From: Kiritimatiellia bacterium | GTDB taxonomy: Bacteria; Verrucomicrobiota; Kiritimatiellia; UBA8416; JADHWI01 | DNA length: 64,000 nt | Assembly (NCBI GenBank): GCA_016783565.1 | Contig: JADHWI010000007.1 | Coordinates: forward strand, 1 to 64,000 | Direction of reading: 5' to 3' | Position numbers and translations under genes: made by a program | Shown: piece by piece, positions 47,149 to 56,382 of the stretch | How positions within the stretch are numbered: the stretch's first letter is position 1 | Layout of the letters: every line of letters starts with the position of its first letter | Notes under the pieces: model-generated | Databases searched by the model: none | Seen by the model: the letters and a program-made list of their open reading frames with translations, nothing else | What the model was told of the DNA's origin: nothing

Positions 47149-47571
47149 ATGAGTAACGATTGCATATTCTGCAACATACTAGCCGGAGGCATTCCCGCTG
47201 CGACAATTCTTGAAAACGACGACATCCTGGCTTTCCTCGATATCGGCCCCATCGTCAAGGGACACACACTGGTCATTCCGAAGCAACACGTGGAGACGAT
47301 TCACGAGATTTCCACAGAACAATTAAACGCCGTTATGATCGGGGTTCAACAAGTGGCGGCAGCACTGGTCAAAGCCCTGGGTGCAGAAGGCGTCAACATC
47401 ACCCAGGCCAACGGTGCCGTGGCCGGGCAAGTTGTGCCACACCTCCATTTTCATGTTATTCCACGCTATGCGGATGACGGGCACCACTGGAATTGGAACG
47501 CTAAATCCTATGACAGCCCCGAAGAAATGGGTTCCGTAAAAGAACGTATCATCGCCTCCATGGGAGCCTGA
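47149..47571 (+). CDS. HIT-family nucleotide hydrolase (HinT-like)
   Basis: A 140-residue protein with the histidine triad HLHFHVIPRY near residue 98 (pattern HxHxH) and the N-terminal FCNILAGGIPA zinc-type segment. HinT-type enzymes hydrolyse purine phosphoramidates. Followed 4 bp later by the PVC-type conserved gene. Normal length. Confidence 0.9.
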   Translation: MSNDCIFCNILAGGIPAATILENDDILAFLDIGPIVKGHTLVIPKQHVETIHEISTEQLNAVMIGVQQVAAALVKALGAEGVNITQANGAVAGQVVPHLHFHVIPRYADDGHHWNWNAKSYDSPEEMGSVKERIIASMGA

Positions 47572-47575
47572 CCCA

Positions 47576-47989
47576 ATGAACGAACATTCCTTCTCAAACA
47601 CCGTTGAAACTATTTGTGAGAATGATCCTCGCTACAGTGATGAGGCCTATTATTTCATCCGTGATGCACTGGATTATGCAACCAAGACGTTACAAAAGCC
47701 GCGCAGCGGACCTCAAAAGCACATCTCAGGCTCAGAGCTACTGGATTGCATTCGCCAGTTTGCCCTGCGCGAGTATGGTCCAATGGCATTTTCCGTTCTC
47801 ACTTCCTGGCATATCCTTGGCACAGAAGATTTTGGCGAACTGGTTTTCAATCTTGTCGATGCGGGTGCACTGGGCAAGACAGAGGAAGACAAACGTGAAG
47901 ACTTCACCAATGGCTACGACTTCCAGAAGGCCTTCGTGGAACCTTTTATTCCGGACAGCGAAACAGACCAAACGCAATCGTCGAGCTGA
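47576..47989 (+). CDS. Conserved PVC-type hypothetical protein
   Basis: A 137-residue cytosolic protein. I recognise the pattern CENDPRYSDEAYYFIRDALDYA and SVLTSWHILGTEDFGELVFNLVDAG (in short pieces) as a family confined to Planctomycetes and Verrucomicrobia (Minf_1886-like). Function unknown. It forms a pair with the HIT gene. Confidence 0.7.
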   Translation: MNEHSFSNTVETICENDPRYSDEAYYFIRDALDYATKTLQKPRSGPQKHISGSELLDCIRQFALREYGPMAFSVLTSWHILGTEDFGELVFNLVDAGALGKTEEDKREDFTNGYDFQKAFVEPFIPDSETDQTQSSS

Positions 47990-48058
47990 TTGTCTCATGT
48001 CGCCGGGATTCCAATGAAATGTCTCACATTTCTTGTTTCCTCAGAACCATTGAACCAG

Positions 48059-48064
48059 TATAAT
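48059..48064 (+). promoter_or_regulatory. -10 box of the subtilase gene
   Basis: A perfect TATAAT sits 40 bp upstream of the ATG at 48105. The -35 region (TTTCCT at 17 bp, or TTGTTT at 20 bp) is weak. No clear ribosome binding site precedes the ATG. Confidence 0.45.
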
Positions 48065-48104
48065 GCCTTCAGTGGAATCAGCTTTAGTCTTGCCTTATTA
48101 AATC

Positions 48105-51100
48105 ATGAATATTCGCAAAGGGCTTTGGCTCGTCAGCGCAGCAACGGCTGTTTTTCTGGCGGGTAGCACAATTCGTTTGCTCTGCAATCAGCGTGAGCAA
48201 GCGAGGAAAAATACCCCTGTATCCGAACCGCGCTCCTTCCCCAAAACCGATGGCACCCATCATGACCACAGGTCACTGCAAAACCACAGTATCGCTGACA
48301 ACACGACAGGTCAGCACTCTAAAACACAGCCGTCTTTAACAAAAGATCAAGCACTCCTTGTTTCAGAAAAAACATCCAAAGCCCATCATAACGATCCAAT
48401 TAAGCCTCGCGAGTTTCATGTATCCGAGCTACGTGAATGGCAGCGCAAAGGCCGCAAGACAGCGACCTCCGTATCCTCCAAGTATCACCGCCCCATGCGA
48501 CAGGATTCAGCCGAAGGCACGACCGAGCTCATGGCTGTTCACGGGGATCGCGTTTACAGCTATACCACGCTGAACCGTATTGCCGCGATTAGCACCGCCG
48601 CAGATCGCATACGCCAGACCCCTCCCTATAATCTTGACGGAGAAGGTCAATCGGTCGGCATCTGGGATGCAGGCTCCGTTCGGTCAACTCACCGGGAATT
48701 CGGCGACCGCGTCACACTCGAAGATATCGCCTCCATACACTATCATTCCACACATGTTGGCGGAACCATCGGTGCAGAAGGTATCGACGCCAACGCCCAG
48801 GGCATGGCACCCGCTGTCCTCATTCGTTCGTTTGACTGGAATGGAGATGTCGCCGAAATGGCTGCATCGGCCATGGTCACAGGCGACGAGGAGAACCGCA
48901 TACAAATATCAAACCATTCCTATGGCCTACAAGCAGGATGGGAAGGCAACGAATGGTACGGTTCATGGGGTACCCGCGACGAATCCGATGCCTTCGGCCT
49001 CTACGATGTATATGCCGCCGCATGGGATACTGTCTGTTATGCATCGCCCTATTACCTGCCATTCAAATCAGCCGGTAATGACCGCAGCGACAATGCACCA
49101 GCAGCAGGAAGCAATTTTTCCTACTTCGAAAACGGTCAATGGAAGACGAAGCCCTATGATCCAGCGCTGGACCCGCCGGCCGACGGTTGGGATCAGGGCG
49201 GGCACGACACGCTACCTTACATTGGAAATGCAAAGAATGTGATGATTGTCGGGGCCGTGGCCGATGCCGTAGCAGGGGATGTACGCAGCATCTCACACGC
49301 CACCATTACGTCGTTCAGCGGATGGGGTCCCACGGACGACGGACGCATAAAACCGGACATTGTGGCCAACGGCTCCGGTCTCTGGTCCACGTATTCCAGC
49401 CATGATTCCTCCTACGCTTCACTAAGTGGCACCAGCATGTCATCACCAAACGCAGCAGGGTCAGCCACGCTGCTTCTACAACTAAACGACGACCTGTTTG
49501 GCAACCGCATGCGAGCCAGCACACTAAAAGCACTCATTCTGCACACCGCCGACGATATCGGACGAAAAGGGCCAGACTTCGTATTCGGTTGGGGTTTGAT
49601 GAATACGCAAGCCGCAGCGGATCAACTGCTGGCGCATTCGCGCCAACCCTCTGCGCAACGGATCATCGAGGGTGTTATCACGCAGAGCCAACCCGTAAAA
49701 ATCTATGACTTTAACGGCGGCCCCGGCAACGCCATCTCGGCAACGCTGTGCTGGACCGATCCTCCCAACACTGCACGCAACGTCCTCGACGATCGAACAC
49801 CCGTGCTCGTTCATGATCTTGATCTGCGAATCATCGCACCTGACGGCACCACGAATTTTCCATACGTACTCAGCGTAACAAACCCAACGGCACCTGCAGT
49901 CACCGGTGACAACATCCGCGATAACGTCGAACAGGTAAATATTGAAATCGGCACGACCGGCGTATGGCAAATGGTTGTCAGCGCCAAACAGGCCAGCCTG
50001 ACAGAAGACCAGGCATACTCCGTCATTCTCTCGGGTGCCGATGTCGCACCCACCATCACGCATACCCCCATTGCCAACACAACCAATAACGTATCGCCCC
50101 ACCTTGTGGAAGCCGAGATCCGATCCGACCGCGGACTGAACACCAACCTGCTGCACGTCATCTGGGACAACGGAACCGGACCCGTGACCGGAATTCTTGA
50201 ACAAACAACCGGAAACGTCTACGCGGCCAGTATTCCCGCACAACCCACAGGAAGGGTTGTCGACTACTATCTCGCAGCCGAAACAGCCACCGGTTTGCGA
50301 TCTATTCTCCCTTCGAATGCCCCTATAGAACAATTCTCTTTTCACATCACCACCGCACTTCCCCTCACCATCAAAGGCAGCCCTGTAGAAATCGGGACTC
50401 CCGACCCTTTCTACGGAACAATCTCCGCAGCATCCGGCAGCGTCGTGCGCCTCACCGCACCCGAACACAGCGATAGCCTCGGAGGTTTTCGATATGAAAA
50501 CAGCGGATGGATAGGCGACGGGAGCGCACCAACCAGCGGCCCCTCTAATGCCCTGTCATTTGTCCTGCACGAACCCTCCACTGTCACTTGGCAATGGACA
50601 CCCTCATTCCGATTATTACAAACATCCACGCCCCCCCACCCCATCAATCTCACCAACTGGTGGCCGGTGGCAAGTGAAGCAAGCACCGTAGAAGCACCTG
50701 AGCAGATCACCATACTCTTCGCCTCGCGATTTACAGGATGGTTCATTGATGGCCAGCGATTCCCCGACGCAACCAGCATCGCAGAGAATCCGGCAAGCGG
50801 ATTCCAAATGTTTGCGCCACGAACGGCAGAAGCCGTCTATGTTCGCGAAAGCATCGACGATGACAACGATGGTTTGCCGGACTGGTGGGAGCTGTATTAC
50901 TTTGGTTCAACCACCACGGTATACAACCTCGACACTGACGATGATGGGTTCACCAATATCAAAGAGTTTCAGGATGGTACGAACCCCAGGGACGATGCCG
51001 ATTTTCCGTCAGCACCCATGATCGCGCATGTTCCCATCACAGGCACGGTCACAACTCCTGCCCCCTGGACCATCACAGCAGCCGTCATCGATAACCACGC

Positions 51101-52841
51101 TGTTGCATCGGTTACGCTGCGCTGGTCACGCAATGGAAACGACTGGGAAAGCAGACCCATGCAATGGGATTCACAACAAGACCTGTACGCGGTGGAGATT
51201 GCGCCCCCAGGAATAACGGGAGACACTTTCCAGTACGAGATTGAAGCAGCGGACGAGGCCTCATTGCGAGCCTTTAGCGGCCCTTATGTGTTTGCTGTCC
51301 GTTACCCGGTCACCGCGCTGACTCCCAATGCATTCTTTGTTGAGATACCCTCCGATCAGGCAACCATGCGCGAGTTGATCGTCTCCAACGCCGGCCATGC
51401 ACCTCTCTCATGGAACATCGAATTGCTGGCGGGTGGATTCAATGATGACGTAGAAACAGGAACCAATGAATGGCATCATGCCGGCGCGAATGATGTCTGG
51501 CACATCAGCACCCAGCGATCATATTCCTCATCAAACGCATGGTTCTTCGGTTCAGAAGCTGCCGGACACTACCCTGATAGCGCCAATGCCGCACTGGTGT
51601 CTCCCCCAATCCTGCTTTCTGATGAGGCGCAACTCACTTTCCGACACTGGATGCAGTCTGAAACACCCAAGGATCAGACCTACGCATGGGACGGCGGTTT
51701 TGTGGAAATATCCACTAATGATGGCGCTTCCTTTGAACAGATTACGCCAGAGGGCGGCTATCCCTACATCGTCTTTGGGCATTCTGAATCACCTTACCCG
51801 GAAGGAACGCCCTGCTATGCTGGAAACATTAATTGGGCGACAGCCACATTCGACCTATCCGCTTACGCCCGCCAACAAGTGCGGATAGCATTCCGCTTCG
51901 GTTCCGACGGGTACGTGACCGGCCCAGGCTGGTTCGTGGACGATATTCTTGTGACGCCGCAGTCCGCTGTCCACGACTGGTTGACGGCAACAGAAACGAG
52001 CGGCACAACTCAAACAGGAACCGCAAGTCAGGTCGCATTGGGACTCTCATCCACGAACTTCGCACCTGCCGAGACACGCGCAGCGGGATTAAAAATAAGC
52101 GCGAACGACCCCACCGCTCCTGTACACATTGTTCCCGTGGTGCTGCATAGCATCACGCGCAGCATAACAGTCGTTCAACCTGAATTCGGGCACATCAGCC
52201 CCACCGGAACTTTGTACCTGTTGCGAGACGACAGCACAAACCTCACCATAACAGCAAACAGCTACCACCACATCACTGCGCTTCTGACCAACGGCAACGA
52301 GATCGCAATGGATGAGGCAGGCGTGACTGAAACCAACTTTGCATGGAAAGCCATTCAACATAACGGGGAATTCTCCGCAATCCTTGCGCCGGATCTGGCC
52401 ACGAACAACACTCCATTGTGGTGGCTGGCCACTCACAAACTCACAAACGGACTGGCGGACGATGCTGCCATGGCGGACCAGGACGAGGATTCCATGGCAA
52501 CCTGGGCGGAATATATCGCAGGGACAGACCCTACCAATGCCTCCTCATACTTCAACATTGGATCTGTCATACCTTACGGCACCAACACACGTACCATTGT
52601 ATTCACAAACGACTTGGGCGAAAATGTCACATCCGAACATATGATCGTCGAAGGTGTCCTGCTGGAATGGGAAAGTCATACCAATAGGCGCTACCATTTG
52701 CTCGGCGGATCCGGAGCGGATGAAAATACCATGCTGAACTCGAACATTCTCGCTACGCCACCCACCAACGTCCTGATACGCACATTCGAGCAGGAGAACT
52801 GGCAATTCTATAGATTACAGGTCGAACACGACCAACCATGA
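48105..52841 (+). CDS. Large secreted S8 subtilase
   Basis: A 1578-residue exported protease. Residues 5-25 form a signal anchor. Catalytic residues: Asp188 (GIWDAGS), His217 (HSTHVGG) and Ser445 (SGTSMSS); Asn325 (SAGND) is the oxyanion residue. After the protease domain come beta-sandwich domains, one near 700. A thrombospondin-3-like Ca repeat (DDDNDGLPDWWELYYF, DTDDDGFTNIKEFQDG) is near 920; a further similar repeat (DQDEDSMATWAEYIAG) is near residue 1465. The C-terminal module ends FYRLQVEHDQP. Between lies a 130-residue module reminiscent of MAM/lectin folds (about 1115-1265). It has a perfect TATAAT 40 bp upstream of the ATG. It ends 6 bp before the convergent TonB-like gene. Confidence 0.88.
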   Translation: MNIRKGLWLVSAATAVFLAGSTIRLLCNQREQARKNTPVSEPRSFPKTDGTHHDHRSLQNHSIADNTTGQHSKTQPSLTKDQALLVSEKTSKAHHNDPIKPREFHVSELREWQRKGRKTATSVSSKYHRPMRQDSAEGTTELMAVHGDRVYSYTTLNRIAAISTAADRIRQTPPYNLDGEGQSVGIWDAGSVRSTHREFGDRVTLEDIASIHYHSTHVGGTIGAEGIDANAQGMAPAVLIRSFDWNGDVAEMAASAMVTGDEENRIQISNHSYGLQAGWEGNEWYGSWGTRDESDAFGLYDVYAAAWDTVCYASPYYLPFKSAGNDRSDNAPAAGSNFSYFENGQWKTKPYDPALDPPADGWDQGGHDTLPYIGNAKNVMIVGAVADAVAGDVRSISHATITSFSGWGPTDDGRIKPDIVANGSGLWSTYSSHDSSYASLSGTSMSSPNAAGSATLLLQLNDDLFGNRMRASTLKALILHTADDIGRKGPDFVFGWGLMNTQAAADQLLAHSRQPSAQRIIEGVITQSQPVKIYDFNGGPGNAISATLCWTDPPNTARNVLDDRTPVLVHDLDLRIIAPDGTTNFPYVLSVTNPTAPAVTGDNIRDNVEQVNIEIGTTGVWQMVVSAKQASLTEDQAYSVILSGADVAPTITHTPIANTTNNVSPHLVEAEIRSDRGLNTNLLHVIWDNGTGPVTGILEQTTGNVYAASIPAQPTGRVVDYYLAAETATGLRSILPSNAPIEQFSFHITTALPLTIKGSPVEIGTPDPFYGTISAASGSVVRLTAPEHSDSLGGFRYENSGWIGDGSAPTSGPSNALSFVLHEPSTVTWQWTPSFRLLQTSTPPHPINLTNWWPVASEASTVEAPEQITILFASRFTGWFIDGQRFPDATSIAENPASGFQMFAPRTAEAVYVRESIDDDNDGLPDWWELYYFGSTTTVYNLDTDDDGFTNIKEFQDGTNPRDDADFPSAPMIAHVPITGTVTTPAPWTITAAVIDNHAVASVTLRWSRNGNDWESRPMQWDSQQDLYAVEIAPPGITGDTFQYEIEAADEASLRAFSGPYVFAVRYPVTALTPNAFFVEIPSDQATMRELIVSNAGHAPLSWNIELLAGGFNDDVETGTNEWHHAGANDVWHISTQRSYSSSNAWFFGSEAAGHYPDSANAALVSPPILLSDEAQLTFRHWMQSETPKDQTYAWDGGFVEISTNDGASFEQITPEGGYPYIVFGHSESPYPEGTPCYAGNINWATATFDLSAYARQQVRIAFRFGSDGYVTGPGWFVDDILVTPQSAVHDWLTATETSGTTQTGTASQVALGLSSTNFAPAETRAAGLKISANDPTAPVHIVPVVLHSITRSITVVQPEFGHISPTGTLYLLRDDSTNLTITANSYHHITALLTNGNEIAMDEAGVTETNFAWKAIQHNGEFSAILAPDLATNNTPLWWLATHKLTNGLADDAAMADQDEDSMATWAEYIAGTDPTNASSYFNIGSVIPYGTNTRTIVFTNDLGENVTSEHMIVEGVLLEWESHTNRRYHLLGGSGADENTMLNSNILATPPTNVLIRTFEQENWQFYRLQVEHDQP

Positions 52842-52847
52842 CTGAAG

Positions 52848-53540
52848 CTACTTGATGCGGAATGCGATGGTGACGGTTGGATGACGAGAAATAAAACCGT
52901 CGGTCAAATGATCAATTCGGCCAATTGAACCTGCGGTGCTCTTAACCGTGGCATCAAATTCCGACGAACCAGAACTCTTCACAAGACTCCAGGCGGCAAC
53001 CTTACCCCCGCTGCGTAACGTGAGTGCTACCTCCGCCACTCTCGTATCCCCGGCAAACCCAGTGGGTTGGCTCCAGGCCGAATAAAGACGACGACGTATG
53101 ATATCCATGCACCGCGCATCCTCACCCGGAATAGACGTGCGGTCCGATGGTTTGGCACCCGCATCCAGCAAATCTTGAATCTGCTTCGCCGTCAGCGTGG
53201 GTTTTGGTTTGGGCTTCGGAGCATCGGACGTGCGCGTAACCAGATTGGTGCTGCGCTGAATCGGCGGACGAGGCTTTGGTTTCGGTTTGGGCTTCGGTTT
53301 CGGCTTCGGTTTCGGCTTGGGCTTCGGGATAGGGTCAGGTTTCGGAATCACGGGAGGAGGATCTGGAACCGGAGGTGGCGATACACTCGGCACCTCGACC
53401 AGAAATTCTATCGGCAACACCACAGGCGCATTCTTCCTTTGGATTAAACGCATCAAAGCCGGCACCACGAGCAGAAGAAGGAGAATTACTCCATGCACGG
53501 CAGCTACACGCCAAAAATATCGCCAAAAACGTCTTGTCAT
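52848..53540 (-). CDS. TonB-like energy-coupling protein
   Basis: A 230-residue protein: one N-terminal membrane helix (residues 14-30), then a Lys-Pro spacer (KPKPKP repeated at about 67-93) that spans the periplasm, and a C-terminal TonB-type domain (CMDIIRRRLYSAW ... VAEVALTLRSGGKV). It is the last gene after exbB and exbD and overlaps exbD by 4 bp. Probably couples proton motive force to an outer-membrane function. Confidence 0.85.
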   Translation of the reverse strand: MTRRFWRYFWRVAAVHGVILLLLLVVPALMRLIQRKNAPVVLPIEFLVEVPSVSPPPVPDPPPVIPKPDPIPKPKPKPKPKPKPKPKPKPRPPIQRSTNLVTRTSDAPKPKPKPTLTAKQIQDLLDAGAKPSDRTSIPGEDARCMDIIRRRLYSAWSQPTGFAGDTRVAEVALTLRSGGKVAAWSLVKSSGSSEFDATVKSTAGSIGRIDHLTDGFISRHPTVTIAFRIK

Positions 53541-53947
53541 TGCGACTCTGCCTCCGTCACCAATGCCATTTTCGTAATACGGGCATCATGCAAAACCTTA
53601 AGCACACCTACGACCTTTCCGTAAGCGATTCGTTCATCCGCTCTCACCATGACCGTCAGATCTGGCGAAGCATCTCGTAACTCCTCCATTCGGCGCGACA
53701 ACTGCGTCAGTGTCAGCGGCACGTCATCGAGATACACTCCGCCTCTGCTGTCCAGCGTTATACTCCGCGACTCATCGGGACTCACTTCTTTAGCTGACGC
53801 CTTCGGAAGATTAACGGGAATCCCCTGCTCAATAAGCGGGAAGGTGATAATAAATGTAATCAACAAAATGAAGGTTAAGTCCATGAGCGGAGTTAGATTA
53901 ATCTCGCTCATTCGCTTAAGCGATGTGAGAGGTGTTTTTCTTGCCAC
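53537..53947 (-). CDS. exbD: ExbD/TolR-like protein
   Basis: A 136-residue proton-channel subunit with one N-terminal membrane helix (NLTPLMDLTFILLITFIITF); Asp in LMDL is the conserved proton-carrying residue. The periplasmic domain (SRSITLDSRGGVYLDD) follows. It starts close downstream of exbB. Confidence 0.9.
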   Translation of the reverse strand: MARKTPLTSLKRMSEINLTPLMDLTFILLITFIITFPLIEQGIPVNLPKASAKEVSPDESRSITLDSRGGVYLDDVPLTLTQLSRRMEELRDASPDLTVMVRADERIAYGKVVGVLKVLHDARITKMALVTEAESQ

Positions 53948-53950
53948 GAC

Positions 53951-54700
53951 CTACTCCTGCAGCGCGTAATAACGTTCAATATCAGCCACGACTTCCTGTG
54001 CAAAGTTATCCGTACGCACCGACAACTTGCGAATCCAGTCGCTCAACATATTATACCCCACGGACGAAGGGAGAGCCACCAGCAAACCCACAACAGTAGT
54101 CAACAACGCCCCCGATATACCCGGCGCCACTGCAGATAACATCGCGGTTCCTTTAGCCGCCATGCCTGCAAAAGACTCCATAACGCCCCACACCGTTCCC
54201 AGGAGCCCCAGAAAGGGCGCCGTAGTTGTAGCCGTCGCCAGGAATCCCATATTATTCTCGAACAACATCATTTGATCCGCCACGGTCCGCTCCGCCGCAT
54301 TGCGAACCGCAGCCACCTGTGAAGAATTCAGCGTCAGAGTGCTCGTGCCCTCACGGGAATGAAACAAATCATCAGGATTTGCACCACGCGCCTCAATGAG
54401 AATATTAAGTTCCTCACATACAGCCTGATACACCTCAAGCAACGGACATGCCGGTTGTTGTTCCTTTTTCAGATATAGACTCACCGGAGAACTGGCTTTG
54501 CGATACGCCATTCGAAAACGCTCGGAAGCACGCTTGGCTTCGATCAGCTCACGAATTTTTGCAATCATCAAGGACCACGCCATAATCGACCCAAGCAGTA
54601 GAAGCAGCACAATAACTTTCCCTGATGGATTCGAGTTCTGAAGTGCAAAATTCACCCCGCCGATGGGTAGGGCCGACAACATCTGTTCATATAATAACAT
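53951..54700 (-). CDS. exbB: ExbB/TolQ-like proton channel protein
   Basis: A 249-residue MotA/TolQ/ExbB family protein with three membrane helices; the conserved ATTTAPFLGLLGTVWGVM and GALLTTVVGLLVALPS form the channel. It heads the exbB-exbD-tonB-like operon. TolQ or ExbB cannot be told apart by sequence alone. Confidence 0.9.
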   Translation of the reverse strand: MLLYEQMLSALPIGGVNFALQNSNPSGKVIVLLLLLGSIMAWSLMIAKIRELIEAKRASERFRMAYRKASSPVSLYLKKEQQPACPLLEVYQAVCEELNILIEARGANPDDLFHSREGTSTLTLNSSQVAAVRNAAERTVADQMMLFENNMGFLATATTTAPFLGLLGTVWGVMESFAGMAAKGTAMLSAVAPGISGALLTTVVGLLVALPSSVGYNMLSDWIRKLSVRTDNFAQEVVADIERYYALQE

Positions 54701-54808
54701 TAACTTTCTCCATACGCAGTCGCGTCATTTAAAAAAAACTGAAGGTAACCACCGTTTAACCCATTCATGGAGTGTAAGGACACAGCACACTGATTGTCAA
54801 AGGGCAGC

Positions 54809-54871
54809 GCAAAAAAAAAGCGAGAGACAGCAACGATCGAGGACAACGGCCATCCTCATGCTATCTCTCGC
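54809..54871 (-). terminator. Intrinsic terminator after the histone-like gene
   Basis: On the minus strand a hairpin GCGAGAGATAGC...GCTGTCTCTCGC (12 bp, one mismatch) is followed by a run of T (plus-strand A run at about 54811-54819). It is the 3' end of the histone-like gene, 44 bp downstream of its stop. Confidence 0.75.
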
Positions 54872-54914
54872 CTATGTTAAGAAACACGCAGACCTGAGGC
54901 CCACGCGTCATATG

Positions 54915-55343
54915 CTATTTCTTTTTCTTAGCTGCGGCCTTTTTTTTGGCCGGAGCCTTCTTCTTGGCTACCTTCTTCTTAGCAGGAGCCTTTTTCTTGG
55001 CCACCTTCTTCTTTGCGGGAGCCTTCTTCTTGGCTACCTTCTTTTTAGCAGGAGCCTTCTTCTTGGCTACCTTCTTTTTAGCAGGAGCCTTTTTCTTGGC
55101 TACCTTCTTTTTAGCAGGAGCCTTTTTCTTGGCTACCTTCTTTTTAGCAGGAGCCTTTTTCTTAGCCACCTTCTTCTTTGCGGGGGCTTCCTTCTTGGCC
55201 GGCGCCTTCTTGACTACCTTCTTTTTAGCAGGAGCCTTCTTCTTGGCTACCTTCTTTTTCGCGGGAGCTTTCTTAGCTACCTTTTTTTTCGCCGGCGCTT
55301 TTTTGGCCGGGGCCTTCTTGGCTGCTTTCTTCTTAGCTGCCAT
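54915..55343 (-). CDS. Lysine/alanine-rich histone H1-like protein
   Basis: A 142-residue protein made almost only of Ala, Lys, Pro and Val in tandem KKVAKKKAPA-like decapeptides. It is an obvious DNA- or RNA-binding condensation protein of the bacterial histone H1-like type. I place the start at the ATG at 55343 (AAGGAGGTGAG ribosome site 7 bp upstream). It is a nearly perfect 30-bp tandem repeat in DNA, prone to length change. A promoter lies at 55409-55437. The gene is alone and transcribed divergently from the ABC transporter genes. Confidence 0.85.
   Translation of the reverse strand: MAAKKKAAKKAPAKKAPAKKKVAKKAPAKKKVAKKKAPAKKKVVKKAPAKKEAPAKKKVAKKKAPAKKKVAKKKAPAKKKVAKKKAPAKKKVAKKKAPAKKKVAKKKAPAKKKVAKKKAPAKKKVAKKKAPAKKKAAAKKKK
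54940..55320 (-). repeat. 30-bp tandem repeats inside the histone-like gene
   Basis: Units of about 30 bp coding for KKVAKKKAPA repeat around ten times, with a few shorter or altered units (for example near 55190). Slippage could change the tail length of the protein. Confidence 0.7.
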
Positions 55344-55408
55344 CCCACTCACCTCCTTCTGTGCCCATCACTATGACGGGGTATTGGTTGGCGTGCCGTT
55401 TGAGCTAA

Positions 55409-55437
55409 AAAGTACACAAGAAAATTAAAACCGTCAA
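55409..55437 (-). promoter_or_regulatory. Putative promoter of the histone-like gene
   Basis: On the minus strand: TTGACG (55437-55432), 17-bp spacer, TACTTT (55414-55409), 65 bp before the ATG. The -10 is a weak match. Confidence 0.4.
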
Positions 55438-55549
55438 CATCATCCACTTCATTTTTTAATCAAATAATATTGGCGCGTTCCCATGCGTTCTTCAGGTCAA
55501 CTTCTTCTCTCAAGCGTATACAATTCACACTCATATTTTTTCGGCCGAC

Positions 55550-55577
55550 TTGACAGTGTATCGCGAAAGTTTATAGT
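55550..55577 (+). promoter_or_regulatory. Consensus sigma-70 promoter with nearly no 5' UTR
   Basis: TTGACA (55550-55555), 16-bp spacer, TATAGT (55572-55577). With a normal start point about 7 bp after the -10 box, transcription begins at about 55584, only 6 nt before the ATG at 55590. There is no Shine-Dalgarno sequence. Confidence 0.75.
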
Positions 55578-55589
55578 GACTGACTAGTT

Positions 55590-56351
55590 ATGAATACCGC
55601 TATAGAAACTCGATCTCTCAGTGTGACCTTCGCAACGAGTTCTGGTCACGTAACGGCTCTGCACGACCTGAACATCGTGGTTCCAAAAGGAACGGTCTTC
55701 GGATTCCTTGGACCCAACGGTGCCGGTAAATCAACCACCATGCATGTTCTACTGGGATTCATTGCCGCCACATCCGGTGAAGCCATGATTTTTGGAAAGG
55801 ATGTTCGAGAAACCATTGCACGGCAGTCCATTGGATACCTTCCCGAACGACCGGACACGTATCCCTTTCTTACCGGACGCGAGTTGCTGCATATCAGCGG
55901 AAGACTTTTTGAACTGAAGAAACATATCATCCGCGAACGCACCCAATCCCTGCTCGAGAAAGTAGGGCTAACGGCGGCAGCGGACAGGCGCACTGCCACA
56001 TATTCCCGCGGCATGCTGCAACGACTTTGCCTGGCTCAAGCATTAATCAATGATCCGGAACTCGTCATCCTGGATGAACCCACGGGGGGACTGGATCCTT
56101 TTGGTCGCATGGATATACGCAAGATTATCCACGATTTACGTGATGCAGGTAAAACCGTTTTCTTTTCTTCTCACGAGTTGTCGGAAGTTGAATTAGCCTG
56201 CGATCACATCGCCATTGTGGCCGAGGGTCATGTGATCGCATCGGGCCCGGCCGACACACTCGTGCCGGAGGAAGAGAATCTTGAACGATACTTTATGCGC
56301 GTTGTTCGCGAGCACTCAGATGCATCACGCGCGAAACAACAGCCATTTTAA
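55590..56351 (+). CDS. ABC transporter ATP-binding protein
   Basis: A 253-residue ATPase of the ABC-2 type exporters. Walker A is GPNGAGKST (about residues 41-49), the signature YSRGMLQRL near 140, Walker B VILDEPTGGLDP near 160. The membrane partner is the gene at 56383. The start at 55590 has no ribosome binding site and sits about 6 nt after the predicted transcription start. Confidence 0.93.
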   Translation: MNTAIETRSLSVTFATSSGHVTALHDLNIVVPKGTVFGFLGPNGAGKSTTMHVLLGFIAATSGEAMIFGKDVRETIARQSIGYLPERPDTYPFLTGRELLHISGRLFELKKHIIRERTQSLLEKVGLTAAADRRTATYSRGMLQRLCLAQALINDPELVILDEPTGGLDPFGRMDIRKIIHDLRDAGKTVFFSSHELSEVELACDHIAIVAEGHVIASGPADTLVPEEENLERYFMRVVREHSDASRAKQQPF

Positions 56352-56382
56352 CAAAAACACAACTACGGGAGTTACGAAAAAT

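Noticed and set aside
54946..55428. A 160-residue hydrophobic plus-strand frame (GAFFLATFF repeats)
   Set aside because: It is the reverse of the Lys-rich repeat gene, which has a strong ribosome binding site, terminator and family resemblance.
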